In this document: positions 7,839-17,034 of the stretch, piece by piece
How the letters are laid out: each line of letters starts with the position of its first letter
Numbering within the stretch: position 1 is the stretch's first letter
Origin: an uncultured Lachnospiraceae bacterium
GTDB taxonomy: Bacteria > Bacillota > Clostridia > Lachnospirales > Lachnospiraceae
DNA: 59,736 bases
Direction of reading: 5' to 3'
Assembly (NCBI GenBank): GCA_910577045.1
Contig: CAJTLB010000020.1
Span: 1-59,736 of the forward strand
The notes under the pieces: generated by a model
The model's database searches: none
Told to the model about the DNA's origin: nothing
Seen by the model: only the letters and a program-made list of their open reading frames with translations
Made by a program: the position numbers and the translations under genes

Positions 7839-8930
7839 ATGTTATTATATTTATTTATTATTTTAATTATGGTCATATTAACTATAACTAAATTAGAAGG
7901 AATAGATAAAGAGAAAAAGTTTATTTTTGGAATGTTTGTATTATGGTTCATGGCTACTGTGAGATCAATTTATATTGGAAATGATACTATAGCATATTAT
8001 GAAATATGGGATGATATTTCAAGTAACCATAATTATAGTGCTTTAATTGGAAGATTTGAAAGAGGATATCTATGGCTAAATAATATTATTGGTTATTTTA
8101 CACAAAATTTCCATGTATTTTTAGGAATAGTAAATTTTATTATATATTATAGTTATTATAGGTTTATCAAAACATATTCCAACAACTCCATGCTTTCATT
8201 AATTATATTTTTCTTATTAGGTACATGGGGGCAGACTTTAAATACAATTCGGTTACAACTAGCAGTTTCAATGTTTTTAAATGCTTATTATTATAAAAAT
8301 CATAATAAAAAAATACGTGTAGCTATATGTGTATTGCTGGCAATTTTATTTCAAAGAATTTCAGTGGTTTATATTACAGGCTTGTTTTTACCTAAGAAAG
8401 TAAAGGGGAAAATTTATATATTTATAGCAAGTATAGGGGCGTTGTTCTTTATTTTTTTACCTCAAATAATATTAATGGTAGTGCAAATAGTACCATATTT
8501 TTCAACATACTTAAATAGTGATATTTATATATTGGGAGAAGTAAAAATGGCTGTTGTGTTACAGCTTTTAATGGAGTTAATGGTATTCTTATGTGCTTTT
8601 AAAATTTATAAATATAAATATCATTGTAAAAGATTTACTAAAGAGGTAAAAGAAAATTTTGCAATACAGATAAATATGATATTTGTATCTATTATGGTTA
8701 TGTTTTTATCATTGCGGTTTAATTTGTTAGATAGATGTTCTTATTTTTTCTGGGATTTTGTTATTTTATTATTACCAAATATGGTGTGGGCATTATCTTT
8801 AAAATCAAATAAAACAATATTGAAGGGGGCTATTATAGCAGGATGTGTGGCATATTTTGCAGTTATTAATATATTCCGGCCAAATTGGAACCATATTTAC
8901 CCATATATGACTTTTTTCAGTGATTTGTAG
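7839..8930 (+). CDS. EpsG-family polysaccharide polymerase (Wzy-like)
   Basis: A 363-residue polytopic membrane protein with roughly ten hydrophobic segments. The early motif TVRSIYIGNDTIAYYEIW is typical of EpsG-type proteins, which are thought to polymerise lipid-linked repeat units outside the membrane. The centre has RFERGYLWLNNIIGYF, also a family pattern. No other polymerase is seen in the locus, so this fits the Wzy role in a Wzx/Wzy pathway. AGGGAG precedes the ATG. Confidence 0.82.
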   Translation: MLLYLFIILIMVILTITKLEGIDKEKKFIFGMFVLWFMATVRSIYIGNDTIAYYEIWDDISSNHNYSALIGRFERGYLWLNNIIGYFTQNFHVFLGIVNFIIYYSYYRFIKTYSNNSMLSLIIFFLLGTWGQTLNTIRLQLAVSMFLNAYYYKNHNKKIRVAICVLLAILFQRISVVYITGLFLPKKVKGKIYIFIASIGALFFIFLPQIILMVVQIVPYFSTYLNSDIYILGEVKMAVVLQLLMELMVFLCAFKIYKYKYHCKRFTKEVKENFAIQINMIFVSIMVMFLSLRFNLLDRCSYFFWDFVILLLPNMVWALSLKSNKTILKGAIIAGCVAYFAVINIFRPNWNHIYPYMTFFSDL

Positions 8931-8975
8931 AATGTATGGTTACTATAATTTGGCAGAGGAAAGGAAGGATAGGAC

Positions 8976-9704
8976 ATGATACCTAAAATAATACATTATT
9001 GTTGGTTTGGTAAACATAAAAAACCAAAATCAGTAAAGAGGAAAATTGAAAGTTGGAAGAGGTATTGCCCGGGTTATAAAATAATAGAGTGGAATGAAGA
9101 GAATTTTGATATTAATTATTGCGATTATGTGAAAGAAGCCTATCATGCAGGAAAATGGGCTTTTGTAACAGATGTTGTAAGGTTGTATGTTCTAGTCCAT
9201 TATGGTGGGATATATATGGATGCAGATGTTGAAGTAATTAAACCATTGGATAAATTTTTAATATATTCAGCTTTTTCGGGTTTTCAATCAGTAGATTCTA
9301 TTCCTACAGGATTAATTGCATGTGAAAAGAATCATGAATTTTTTTTGGAATTACTTCATGATTATGACAAAAAGCATTTTATTAAAAAAGATGGAAGCTA
9401 TGATATAACTACTAATTGTGAGCAAATTACCCAAATATGTTTAAAGTATGGATTAAGGTTGGATAATACGAAACAGACAATTAGGGGGATTACATTGTTT
9501 CCTATGGATTATTTTTGTGCAAAGGATGCGGTAACAGGAATAATATGGAAAACAGAAAATACATATACCATACATCATTTTGCTGGAAGTTGGACAAGTA
9601 GAAAAAATAAACTAGCAACATGGCTCCATCGGCTTTTAATAAGAATGTTTGGAAGAAAAAAAGCAGATATAATAAGGAAGAGAATTAATCCAGATATGAA
9701 ATAA
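8976..9704 (+). CDS. Family 32-like glycosyltransferase (OCH1/capsular type)
   Basis: 242 residues. Starts IPKIIHYCWFGKHKKP, the hallmark of the Gly_transf_sug/GT32 group, and has the DXD metal site in YGGIYMDADVEVIKPLD, preceded by FVTDVVRLYVL. The C-terminal HHFAGSW motif completes the family pattern. Such enzymes add hexoses, often galactose or mannose, to surface glycans. No signal peptide or membrane segment, so it acts in the cytoplasm on the lipid-linked intermediate. GGAAAGGAAGGA lies upstream of ATG. Confidence 0.88.
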   Translation: MIPKIIHYCWFGKHKKPKSVKRKIESWKRYCPGYKIIEWNEENFDINYCDYVKEAYHAGKWAFVTDVVRLYVLVHYGGIYMDADVEVIKPLDKFLIYSAFSGFQSVDSIPTGLIACEKNHEFFLELLHDYDKKHFIKKDGSYDITTNCEQITQICLKYGLRLDNTKQTIRGITLFPMDYFCAKDAVTGIIWKTENTYTIHHFAGSWTSRKNKLATWLHRLLIRMFGRKKADIIRKRINPDMK

Positions 9705-9728
9705 TATTTATATAGTAAAGGAATTATA

Positions 9729-10826
9729 ATGAAAAAAATAATGATTGTGTTTGGGACAAGGCCAGAAGCAATAAAAATGTGTCCGTTAGTAAAAGAGCTG
9801 CAGGATAGGAAAAATATCCAAGTTGTAGTGTGTGTAACAGGCCAACATCGTCAGATGCTGGATCAAGTATTAGAAGTTTTTCATATTATACCCGCTTATG
9901 ATCTTTCTATTATGAAAAGTGAACAGACATTGTTTGATATCACAATGTATATACTAGCTGGAATGAAGCAGATATTAGAAAAGGAAAAACCAGATATTGT
10001 TTTGGTGCATGGTGATACATCGACAACGTTTGTAACAGCACTTTCTTGTTTTTATTTGCAAATTCCAGTTGGGCATGTAGAGGCAGGATTAAGGACTTAC
10101 AATATTTATAATCCATATCCAGAAGAATTTAACAGAGAGGTAGTAGGGCTTGTTTCAAAGTACAATTTTGCGCCGACAGAACGGGCAAAAAATAATTTAT
10201 TAAAGGAGGGCAAAAAAGAGAATACTATATTTGTTACAGGAAATACCGTGATTGATGCACTAAAAACAACTATAAAAGAAGATTATATGCATCCAGAACT
10301 GGAATGGGCAAAAAATTCAAGGTTAATATTTATTACTGCCCACAGAAGAGAAAACATTGGAGAACCTATGTATCATATGTTTAGGGCTATAAGAAAAGTA
10401 ATAGAAGAATATTCTGATGTAAAAGTGCTTTTTCCTGTACATAAAAACCCTGTTATTATAAAAATGGCAGAAAGGGAATTTAATGATTGTGATAAGATTC
10501 ATTTAATAGAACCAGTGGATGTATTTGACTGCCATAATCTTATGGCACACGCATATCTTATTTTAACAGATTCTGGTGGAATCCAAGAGGAAGCCCCGTC
10601 TCTCGGGATACCAGTCCTTGTAATGAGAGATACAACCGAACGCCCCGAGGGTATAGAGGCCGGAACTTTGAAACTAGTAGGTACGAATGAAAAAGAAATA
10701 TATAATAATTTTAAAGAATTATTGGACAATAGAAATGTATATAATGCAATGTCAAAAGCAAGCAATCCTTATGGTGATGGATATGCTAGCCAAAGAATAG
10801 CAGATATTTTGAGTTATGTGTTATAG
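9729..10826 (+). CDS. wecB: UDP-N-acetylglucosamine 2-epimerase (non-hydrolysing)
   Basis: 365 residues, the usual length. Interconverts UDP-GlcNAc and UDP-ManNAc. The protein opens IMIVFGTRPEAIKMCPLV and has VHGDTSTTF, GHVEAGLRTYN, TAHRRENIG and LTDSGGIQEEAPSLGIP, all landmark motifs of WecB/MnaA. It implies that ManNAc or a derivative (ManNAcA, or an uncommon amino sugar) enters the repeat unit. It is not needed for pseudaminic acid, whose own pathway starts from UDP-GlcNAc through PseB. Confidence 0.95.
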   Translation: MKKIMIVFGTRPEAIKMCPLVKELQDRKNIQVVVCVTGQHRQMLDQVLEVFHIIPAYDLSIMKSEQTLFDITMYILAGMKQILEKEKPDIVLVHGDTSTTFVTALSCFYLQIPVGHVEAGLRTYNIYNPYPEEFNREVVGLVSKYNFAPTERAKNNLLKEGKKENTIFVTGNTVIDALKTTIKEDYMHPELEWAKNSRLIFITAHRRENIGEPMYHMFRAIRKVIEEYSDVKVLFPVHKNPVIIKMAEREFNDCDKIHLIEPVDVFDCHNLMAHAYLILTDSGGIQEEAPSLGIPVLVMRDTTERPEGIEAGTLKLVGTNEKEIYNNFKELLDNRNVYNAMSKASNPYGDGYASQRIADILSYVL

Positions 10827-10864
10827 AAATTATATATTATTAGATAAAAGCTGGAGAAAAATAA

Positions 10865-11962
10865 ATGATAGCAATTATTGTAGCAAGTCCTCTTCAAGTA
10901 TTTAATAGCATTATAATTATGAATCATTTTTATCCAAATGAAAAGGCAGATTTGTTTATTTGGAATAGTTTATGTGATATGAGGCAAGTTGCAGATTTAT
11001 ATAAGGGTGTAGAATTAATTGATTCTATTTATGATATGGCGCAGATTTTTAAAGGAAAAACAAGAATTGGAAGTTTATGGGATCATTTAGTTCTCAGTAA
11101 GGAGCAAAAAAGGCTTTTAGATAAAGTAAAAAGTAAAAATTATACAGATATGTTTACTACTTGGGTAGGAGGAATTGCTACATGGCTATTTACCAAGCTA
11201 AGTAAATATAATCACAAATTAAAGCTCCATTATTATGAAGAGGGTATTGGTGTTTATCTAAATAGAATATATACAGATTATAATAGAATTAAAGTTATGT
11301 ATAAATTACTAAAATATAAATGTGAAGTAGATTATTTAGAGGATATTTATTTATATAAAACAAAGTTACCTCTCCATTTGCCAGAAAAATTAAAAAAAGT
11401 GGAAATAGGGGTAGTAACAGAAAAGGATATACAAGTTTTAAGGAGAGGTACAATAAGCTCTGAAAAAATTTTTATTCCTTACCAAGCACATTGTATTTAT
11501 TTCGAAAATAATTTTAGGAATACAATGTTTGAAGGATTTAATAGTTTATTGGTATTGGAACAGATTGCTAATATATTGGGTAAAGAAAATTTATGTGTAC
11601 GCTTACATCCAAAGACAACAAATGATGTTTATTCTATCAATGGTTACATGAAAGATAAAAATAGTATGGCTTGGGAAGATATAATTTCTTTAAAAGGGGC
11701 AATTGAAAATCAAATTCTTATAACTACTATATCAACATCTGTTTATTCTCCAAAGCTGATATATGAAAAAGAGCCAAGAATTCTTATATTAGGAAAATTA
11801 ATTAGCAATGAATATAGTAATTATAAATGGGCTGCAAATTTCTGGGAAAGAAATTTTGCAGAATTTACTTTAAGGTTTAAGGATACATATAACAAGAAAG
11901 AAAATTTTCAAATACCAGAAAGTTTTAAAGAATTGGAAAGTATCTTAAAGATGTGGAAGTGA
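10865..11962 (+). CDS. Sialyltransferase-like glycosyltransferase (GT52/polysialyltransferase class)
   Basis: 365 residues. The opening IIVASPLQVFNSIIIM is characteristic of bacterial GT52/GT38-type sialyltransferases. The C-terminal half has LCVRLHPKTTND, whose HP pair is the likely catalytic/nucleotide-binding motif, and TTISTSVYSPKLI, corresponding to the conserved Ser/Thr motif. These enzymes use a CMP-activated nonulosonic acid donor. The locus makes CMP-pseudaminic acid, so the inferred role is transfer of pseudaminic acid into the repeat unit. The family assignment is by pattern; the donor is inferred from context. Confidence 0.65.
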   Translation: MIAIIVASPLQVFNSIIIMNHFYPNEKADLFIWNSLCDMRQVADLYKGVELIDSIYDMAQIFKGKTRIGSLWDHLVLSKEQKRLLDKVKSKNYTDMFTTWVGGIATWLFTKLSKYNHKLKLHYYEEGIGVYLNRIYTDYNRIKVMYKLLKYKCEVDYLEDIYLYKTKLPLHLPEKLKKVEIGVVTEKDIQVLRRGTISSEKIFIPYQAHCIYFENNFRNTMFEGFNSLLVLEQIANILGKENLCVRLHPKTTNDVYSINGYMKDKNSMAWEDIISLKGAIENQILITTISTSVYSPKLIYEKEPRILILGKLISNEYSNYKWAANFWERNFAEFTLRFKDTYNKKENFQIPESFKELESILKMWK

Positions 11963-11978
11963 TTTAGTTAGAAGGTAT

Positions 11979-13364
11979 ATGAAAAATATTAATAAAATTA
12001 CAATAATGAATATTTGCAGTACTATATTATTACAAGGAATTGCTTTTTTCTCAGCTCCAATTTTTACTAGATTATTGGGGGCTGAACAATATGGTTATTA
12101 TTCTATATTTAGTTCATGGAGTGCTCTTCTTACGTGTATTATGGGCTTTGGTGTTGGCAGTACATTGGCAACAGGAAAATATCGGTTTTGTGATGTTTAC
12201 TATGAATTCAGGAGCAGTATATTATTATTTGGGACACTTTTAAGCCTGATAGTAAGTGGAATAATCTTGTTGATAATTCGTCCTTTATCTTATGTGTTAG
12301 GATATGAACCATGGAGTATAGTATTAGTGCTATTATCGTCTATTTCACAGTATGTAATTGGATTTGCACAGGGAGTGTATGTATATGAGAAAGAAGCTAA
12401 AAAAAATTTTATTCTTTCTGTGGTAATTTCTATATTATCTGTAGTATGGTCTGTACTGTTAATTTTAAGTTTTTCTGAAAATAAGAGATATATGGGAAGG
12501 ATTTATGGTTTTCTTATTCCGCATATATTAGCAGCTTTTTTTGTTTGGTGCACTATATTCTTGAAAAAGCCTATTGGGTTGAAAAAAAGATATATTCAAT
12601 TTGCTTTTATAGTAGGATTTCCTACCGTATTCCATACATTGGCACATAGTGTTTTAGTACAATCAGATAAAGTGATGATGCAATATATGGGAGTTTCAAG
12701 TTCTGAAATAGGCATATATAGCATTTACTATACTTTTGTAGGAGTCATGTCAACGATATTGAACGCATTAAATACATCATGGGTTCCTTTTTATTATGAT
12801 GATGTCGATGCAAAAAATTGGGAGATATTAAATATAAAGTGTAAAAATTATATAGAGCTGTTTACTATATTAACTTGTGGATTTTTATTATTAGCAAGGG
12901 AAGTAGCTTATCTTTTGGCAGGAAGAGAATATTGGAATGGGATAAATATTATCCCTATTATAGTACTTGCAGTATATTTTACATTTATGTACCAGTTCCC
13001 TGTTAATTTTGAGTTTTTTCATAAAAAAACAAAATTAATAGCAATGGGTACGATTTGTGCAGCAATTATTAATATTATTTTGAATATTATTATGATTCCT
13101 TTAGCTGGAATGTATGGGGCTGCAGTAGCGACTGCTTTATCTTATGGATTACTTTTTGTATTTCATTATCAGATTATTAGGCATATAAAAGAACATCCGT
13201 ATCATTTGAAAATGAATGTATTTATTTTTGGATTAGTAATGGTCTTTTTTAGTAGTATAATGTTTTATTTTTTAGCGGGTTATTGGTATATAAGATGGAT
13301 ATTTGGAGTAATAATGGGAATTTTTGAACTAAGGAAAATAATAAAAAGAAAAACAATTTTTTAA
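11979..13364 (+). CDS. Wzx-type oligosaccharide flippase (MOP superfamily)
   Basis: A 461-residue protein with about 12-14 membrane helices. The N-terminus has GIAFFSAPIFTRLLGAEQYGYYS, the standard opening of polysaccharide flippases, and the middle QSDKVMMQYMGVSSSEIGIYS repeats the pattern in the second half. Moves the completed undecaprenyl-linked repeat unit outward for the EpsG-type polymerase. Only one flippase is seen here, so it probably serves the whole locus. Confidence 0.9.
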   Translation: MKNINKITIMNICSTILLQGIAFFSAPIFTRLLGAEQYGYYSIFSSWSALLTCIMGFGVGSTLATGKYRFCDVYYEFRSSILLFGTLLSLIVSGIILLIIRPLSYVLGYEPWSIVLVLLSSISQYVIGFAQGVYVYEKEAKKNFILSVVISILSVVWSVLLILSFSENKRYMGRIYGFLIPHILAAFFVWCTIFLKKPIGLKKRYIQFAFIVGFPTVFHTLAHSVLVQSDKVMMQYMGVSSSEIGIYSIYYTFVGVMSTILNALNTSWVPFYYDDVDAKNWEILNIKCKNYIELFTILTCGFLLLAREVAYLLAGREYWNGINIIPIIVLAVYFTFMYQFPVNFEFFHKKTKLIAMGTICAAIINIILNIIMIPLAGMYGAAVATALSYGLLFVFHYQIIRHIKEHPYHLKMNVFIFGLVMVFFSSIMFYFLAGYWYIRWIFGVIMGIFELRKIIKRKTIF

Positions 13365-13409
13365 ATAAAAAATATTTACAATAAGAAAAACACATGGAGG
13401 AAAATAAAT

Positions 13410-14417
13410 ATGTTGAATAACAAAACAATTTTGATAACAGGAGGGACAGGTTCTTTTGGGCATCATTTTGTTCATTATGTATTGACACATTATAAGCCTA
13501 AAAAAATTATTATTTATTCTAGGGATGAATTCAAGCAATTTATTATGAATAATGAATTTAAGGAATATCAGGATATTCTCAGGTTTTTTATTGGTGATAT
13601 TAGGGATGAAGCTAGGTTAAAGATGGCAATGCGGAATGTGGACTATGTGATACATGCAGCAGCTTTAAAACAGGTGCCTGCTTGTGAGTATAACCCAAAT
13701 GAAGCAATTAAAACAAATGTAAATGGAGCAATGAATGTAATTACAGCTTCTTTAGACAGTAATGTAGAAAAAGTGGTAGCACTGTCAACAGATAAAGCGG
13801 TTAATCCCATTAATTTATATGGTGGGACAAAACTAGTGTCTGATAAACTTTTTACAGCTGCTAATGCCTATTCTGGTGAAAATGGCACGCGTTTTGCTGT
13901 AGTCCGTTATGGGAATGTAGCAGGAAGCAGGGGTTCTGTTATTCCTTTTTTCCAAAATATTATAAGGAATGGGGAAACGGAATTGCCAATTACCGATTAC
14001 CGCATGACACGTTTTTGGATTAGTTTAGGGCAAGGGGTAGAATTAGTAATTAAGGCATTGGAAGAATTAAAAGGAGGAGAAACTTTTATTTCTAAAATCC
14101 CTTCTTTTAAAATAACAGATTTGGCGCAGGCAATGCTACCGGGCTGCAATATGAAAGAAATAGGGAGCCGTGAGGGGGAAAAGCTGCATGAGGTTATGAT
14201 TACAACAGAAGATGCAGTACATACCTATGAATATAAACAACATTTTATAATCTACCCCAATTATAATTGGTGGGGAAAGAAAGATGTGATTCCAGGAGGA
14301 AAATTAGTAGAGCCTGAGTTTGAATATAGTTCTGGTACAAATAAAGATTGGCTGGGAGTGGAAGACATAAAGAAGCTACTTAAAATAGATATAGATACAT
14401 CATTAGAAGAGGAGTAG
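13410..14417 (+). CDS. pseB: UDP-N-acetylglucosamine 4,6-dehydratase (inverting), PseB
   Basis: 335 residues, a short-chain dehydrogenase of the CapD/PseB group. The Rossmann motif ITGGTGSFGHHFV is at residues 8-20, VIHAAALKQVP follows, and the catalytic STDKAVNPINLYGGTK holds the YxxxK pair. First step of pseudaminic acid synthesis: UDP-GlcNAc to the 4-keto-6-deoxy-altrose derivative. The short length and the RDEFKQ motif favour PseB over membrane-bound FlaA1-type dehydratases. TGGAGGA precedes the ATG. It heads the pse gene run. Confidence 0.93.
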   Translation: MLNNKTILITGGTGSFGHHFVHYVLTHYKPKKIIIYSRDEFKQFIMNNEFKEYQDILRFFIGDIRDEARLKMAMRNVDYVIHAAALKQVPACEYNPNEAIKTNVNGAMNVITASLDSNVEKVVALSTDKAVNPINLYGGTKLVSDKLFTAANAYSGENGTRFAVVRYGNVAGSRGSVIPFFQNIIRNGETELPITDYRMTRFWISLGQGVELVIKALEELKGGETFISKIPSFKITDLAQAMLPGCNMKEIGSREGEKLHEVMITTEDAVHTYEYKQHFIIYPNYNWWGKKDVIPGGKLVEPEFEYSSGTNKDWLGVEDIKKLLKIDIDTSLEEE

Positions 14418-14418
14418 T

Positions 14419-15618
14419 ATGGAAAAATTAGCAATAAACGGTGGCCTGCCTGTCCGTAAAGAAAAAATATTCTATGGGCACCAATTTGTAGATGAAGAAG
14501 ATATACAGGCAGTGAGTGAGGTGCTTCGTAGTGATTATCTTACTTGTGGCCCTAAGGTTGAGGAGATGGAACAATGTTTGGCACAATATACAGGCGCAAA
14601 ATATGCTGTAGCAGTTTCAAATGGCACAGCGGCACTCCATTGTGCTTGTATAGCAGCAGGGTTAAAAGAAGGGGATGAAGTAATTACTACGCCTTTGACA
14701 TTTGCAGCAAGTGCAAACTGTATTTTGTATTGTAAAGCTACTCCTGTATTTGCAGATATTAACCCAAAGACCTATAATATTGACACAGAAAGTATAAAAG
14801 CTAATATTTCGGGGCGGACAAAAGCAGTTATAGCAGTTGATTTTACGGGGCAATCAGTCCAAAACGATGAAATCCGCGCTATTTGTGAAAAATATCATTT
14901 GATATTTATAGAAGATGCGGCGCACGCAATAGCTACTACATATAAGGGAAAGAAAGTAGGAAGTTTGGCAGATATGACATGTTTTAGTTTCCATCCAGTA
15001 AAAACAATTACAGGAGGGGAAGGAGGGGCAATTCTAACTAATAACGAAGAATTTTACCAGAAATTAGTACTGGCACATGCGCATGGCATTACCCATAATA
15101 AAGAACTTATGGAAGAGGCTTCCTATGAGGGTAGTTGGTATTATGAACAGGTAGCGTTGGGGTATAATTATCGAATTACAGATTTTCAAGCAGCATTTAT
15201 TATGAGCCAAATGAAAAAATTGGACTGGTTTGCAAAAAGACGTAAAGAGATTGTAAATATGTACAATCAAGAGTTTTCAAAAATACCAGAAATTAATATA
15301 CAAGAAGAAATAAAAGAATCAGATACATGCCCGCATCTTTATACTATCCGCCTTAATTTAAAGAAATTATCTTGTACAAGGCGGGAGTTTTTTGACGCAA
15401 TGAGTGCTGAAAATATACAATGCCAGGTACATTATATTCCAGTATATTGGTTTCCGTATTATAAAAAATTAGGTTATGAAAAAGGAATTTGCCCAAATGC
15501 CGAGGAAGTGTATAGAGAAATTATAAGTATTCCATTATATCCTAAGATGGGCAACCAGGATGTAGAAGATGTCATCTATGCAGTAAAAAAGGTAATAGCG
15601 TATTATAAAAAAAGGTAA
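14419..15618 (+). CDS. pseC: UDP-4-amino-4,6-dideoxy-N-acetyl-altrosamine transaminase, PseC
   Basis: A 399-residue PLP enzyme of the DegT family. Opens LAINGGLPVRKEKIFYGHQFV and has the catalytic lysine in SFHPVKTITGGEGG and a preceding IEDAAHA. QVHYIPVYWFPYYKKLGY near the C-terminus is a pattern characteristic of PseC. It aminates the 4-keto product of PseB, using glutamate. The gene starts one base after the pseB stop, so the two are tightly coupled. Confidence 0.93.
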   Translation: MEKLAINGGLPVRKEKIFYGHQFVDEEDIQAVSEVLRSDYLTCGPKVEEMEQCLAQYTGAKYAVAVSNGTAALHCACIAAGLKEGDEVITTPLTFAASANCILYCKATPVFADINPKTYNIDTESIKANISGRTKAVIAVDFTGQSVQNDEIRAICEKYHLIFIEDAAHAIATTYKGKKVGSLADMTCFSFHPVKTITGGEGGAILTNNEEFYQKLVLAHAHGITHNKELMEEASYEGSWYYEQVALGYNYRITDFQAAFIMSQMKKLDWFAKRRKEIVNMYNQEFSKIPEINIQEEIKESDTCPHLYTIRLNLKKLSCTRREFFDAMSAENIQCQVHYIPVYWFPYYKKLGYEKGICPNAEEVYREIISIPLYPKMGNQDVEDVIYAVKKVIAYYKKR

Positions 15619-15662
15619 TGTATGGATAAACATAGGTTTAACAAGCAGAAAGAAGAGTAGCT

Positions 15663-16697
15663 ATGGATTTATATAAAAAAATAAAAGATAAAGTATATAT
15701 TATAGCAGAAATGTCAGCAAACCATGCTGGAAATTTAGTAAATGCAAAGGAAATTATCTATGCAGCAAAAGAGGCAGGGGCAGATTGTATTAAAATCCAG
15801 ACCTATACGCCAGATACCATGACAATAGATTGTAATAATCCTTATTTCCAAATTAGATCGGGGACATGGAAAGGAGAGAATCTATACCAACTATATAAAA
15901 AAGCATATACGCCATGGGAATGGCATGTAGAATTAAAGCAGGAGGCGGAAAAAATAGGGATTGGTTTTTTTTCTACCCCATTTGATAAGACATCTGTAGA
16001 TTTTTTAGAGGAAATAGGCATTGAATTTTATAAAATTGCCTCTTTTGAAATAATAGACATTCCTCTTATTGAGTATATTGCATCAAAAGGAAAACCGATT
16101 ATTATGTCTACAGGGATGGCTTCTCTTGCGGAAATTGAGGAAGCTGTTTGTGCCATATATAGGCAAGGGAATTGCCAATTAGTATTATTGCGGTGTGCTA
16201 GCGCATATCCAGCCATTACGGAAGAAATGAATTTAAAAGTTATGCAAAATATGGCAGATACGTTTCAAGTCCCTGTAGGCCTGTCAGATCATTCGATGGG
16301 TTCTGTTGGCGCTATAACAGCAGTTGCATTAGGGGCAAAAGTAATAGAAAAGCATTTTTGCCTTGGAAGGGAACTGGAAAACCCAGATGCTTCCTTTTCC
16401 ATGAACCCATTGGAATTTAAACAGATGGTATTCGATATTCGTCAGGCGGAAAGGGCAATAGGCAGGGTAAAATATGGCACTGCTAAACAAGAAAAAGAAA
16501 ATGTGGTATTCCGGCGTTCTATTTTTTGTGTGGAGAATATAAAAAAAGGAGAGCTATTTACAGAACAAAATGTGCGGGTAATACGTCCAGGGTATGGATT
16601 ACTGCCCAAATATTATCCAGATATTCTGGGTAAAAAAGCACAGGTAGATATAGAAAGAGGGACTCCTTTACAGTTTGGCATGATAGGGGAAGGGTAA
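15663..16697 (+). CDS. pseI: Pseudaminic acid synthase, PseI (NeuB family)
   Basis: 344 residues. Condenses the 6-deoxy-diacetamido-altrose sugar with phosphoenolpyruvate. IIAEMSANHAGN, ADCIKIQTYTPDTMTID and KIASFEIIDIPLI are hallmarks of the NeuB barrel, with the PseI-specific AEMSANH (NeuB usually has AEIGxNH). The C-terminal SAF (antifreeze-like) domain starts near residue 290 (RRSIFCVENIKKGELFTEQNVRVIRP). Complete and intact, in contrast to the broken DNA just downstream. Confidence 0.93.
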   Translation: MDLYKKIKDKVYIIAEMSANHAGNLVNAKEIIYAAKEAGADCIKIQTYTPDTMTIDCNNPYFQIRSGTWKGENLYQLYKKAYTPWEWHVELKQEAEKIGIGFFSTPFDKTSVDFLEEIGIEFYKIASFEIIDIPLIEYIASKGKPIIMSTGMASLAEIEEAVCAIYRQGNCQLVLLRCASAYPAITEEMNLKVMQNMADTFQVPVGLSDHSMGSVGAITAVALGAKVIEKHFCLGRELENPDASFSMNPLEFKQMVFDIRQAERAIGRVKYGTAKQEKENVVFRRSIFCVENIKKGELFTEQNVRVIRPGYGLLPKYYPDILGKKAQVDIERGTPLQFGMIGEG

Positions 16698-16699
16698 AA

Positions 16700-16837
16700 C
16701 CAGATAATATAGCTTCTAAAAAAGTTTTAATGGATATAGGCTATATAGAAAAGTATCAAGTTTTTGAAACAGAATTATATTCCAATAACCTAGAAAAATA
16801 TGAAGAAAATAGAGTAGATTATTGTGTAGAGTATCTC
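16700..16837 (+). pseudogene. C-terminal remnant of a GNAT acetyltransferase
   Basis: An open frame just after pseI reads DNIASKKVLMDIGYIEK, the end motif (N-x-x-S-x-x-V-L-x-x-x-G-Y) of a GNAT acetyltransferase, followed by LYSNNLEKYEENRVDYCVEYL. The acetyl-CoA-binding first half is missing. The frame runs into the G9 tract at 16838-16846, where it ends soon after. It may be the relic of the original pseH of this cluster, with function now supplied by the gene at 1452 (inference). Confidence 0.5.
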
Positions 16838-17010
16838 GGGGGGGGGTGGAGAAGAAGGTATTATTGCTGACAAATAATATAAATTCGTTAGCATTATATA
16901 ATTGGTTATCTAAAAGTACAAACGTATATCTTTATAGCGAATATCTGCAACTGGAACAAATAAAAGAGATGGAGCCAGATTGGATTATAAGTTATAATTG
17001 TAAATACTAG
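16822..17010 (+). pseudogene. N-terminal remnant of a sugar formyltransferase, behind a G9 tract
   Basis: After the G tract one frame reads VEKKVLLLTNNINSLALYNW and then EPDWIISYNCKY, the start of a methionyl-tRNA-formyltransferase-like sugar formyltransferase (compare the intact gene at 1957). It stops after about 55 residues, so about 170 residues and the catalytic His/Asp are missing. No ribosome site precedes the TTG at 16822. The frame joins the upstream GNAT remnant if the tract has 7 or 10 Gs instead of 9. It is either a deletion relic or a tract-switched small fusion. Confidence 0.5.
16838..16846 (+). repeat. Poly-G tract of nine G (slippage site)
   Basis: Nine consecutive Gs in DNA that is otherwise about one-third G+C, in the context TC(G)9T. 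It separates the GNAT remnant frame from the formyltransferase remnant frame. Such homopolymers change length during replication and act as ON/OFF switches in Campylobacter glycan loci. The same TC(G)9T occurs again at 18471-18479. Confidence 0.75.
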
Positions 17011-17034
17011 AAGAAAATAAGCAGGGGAAAGAAA

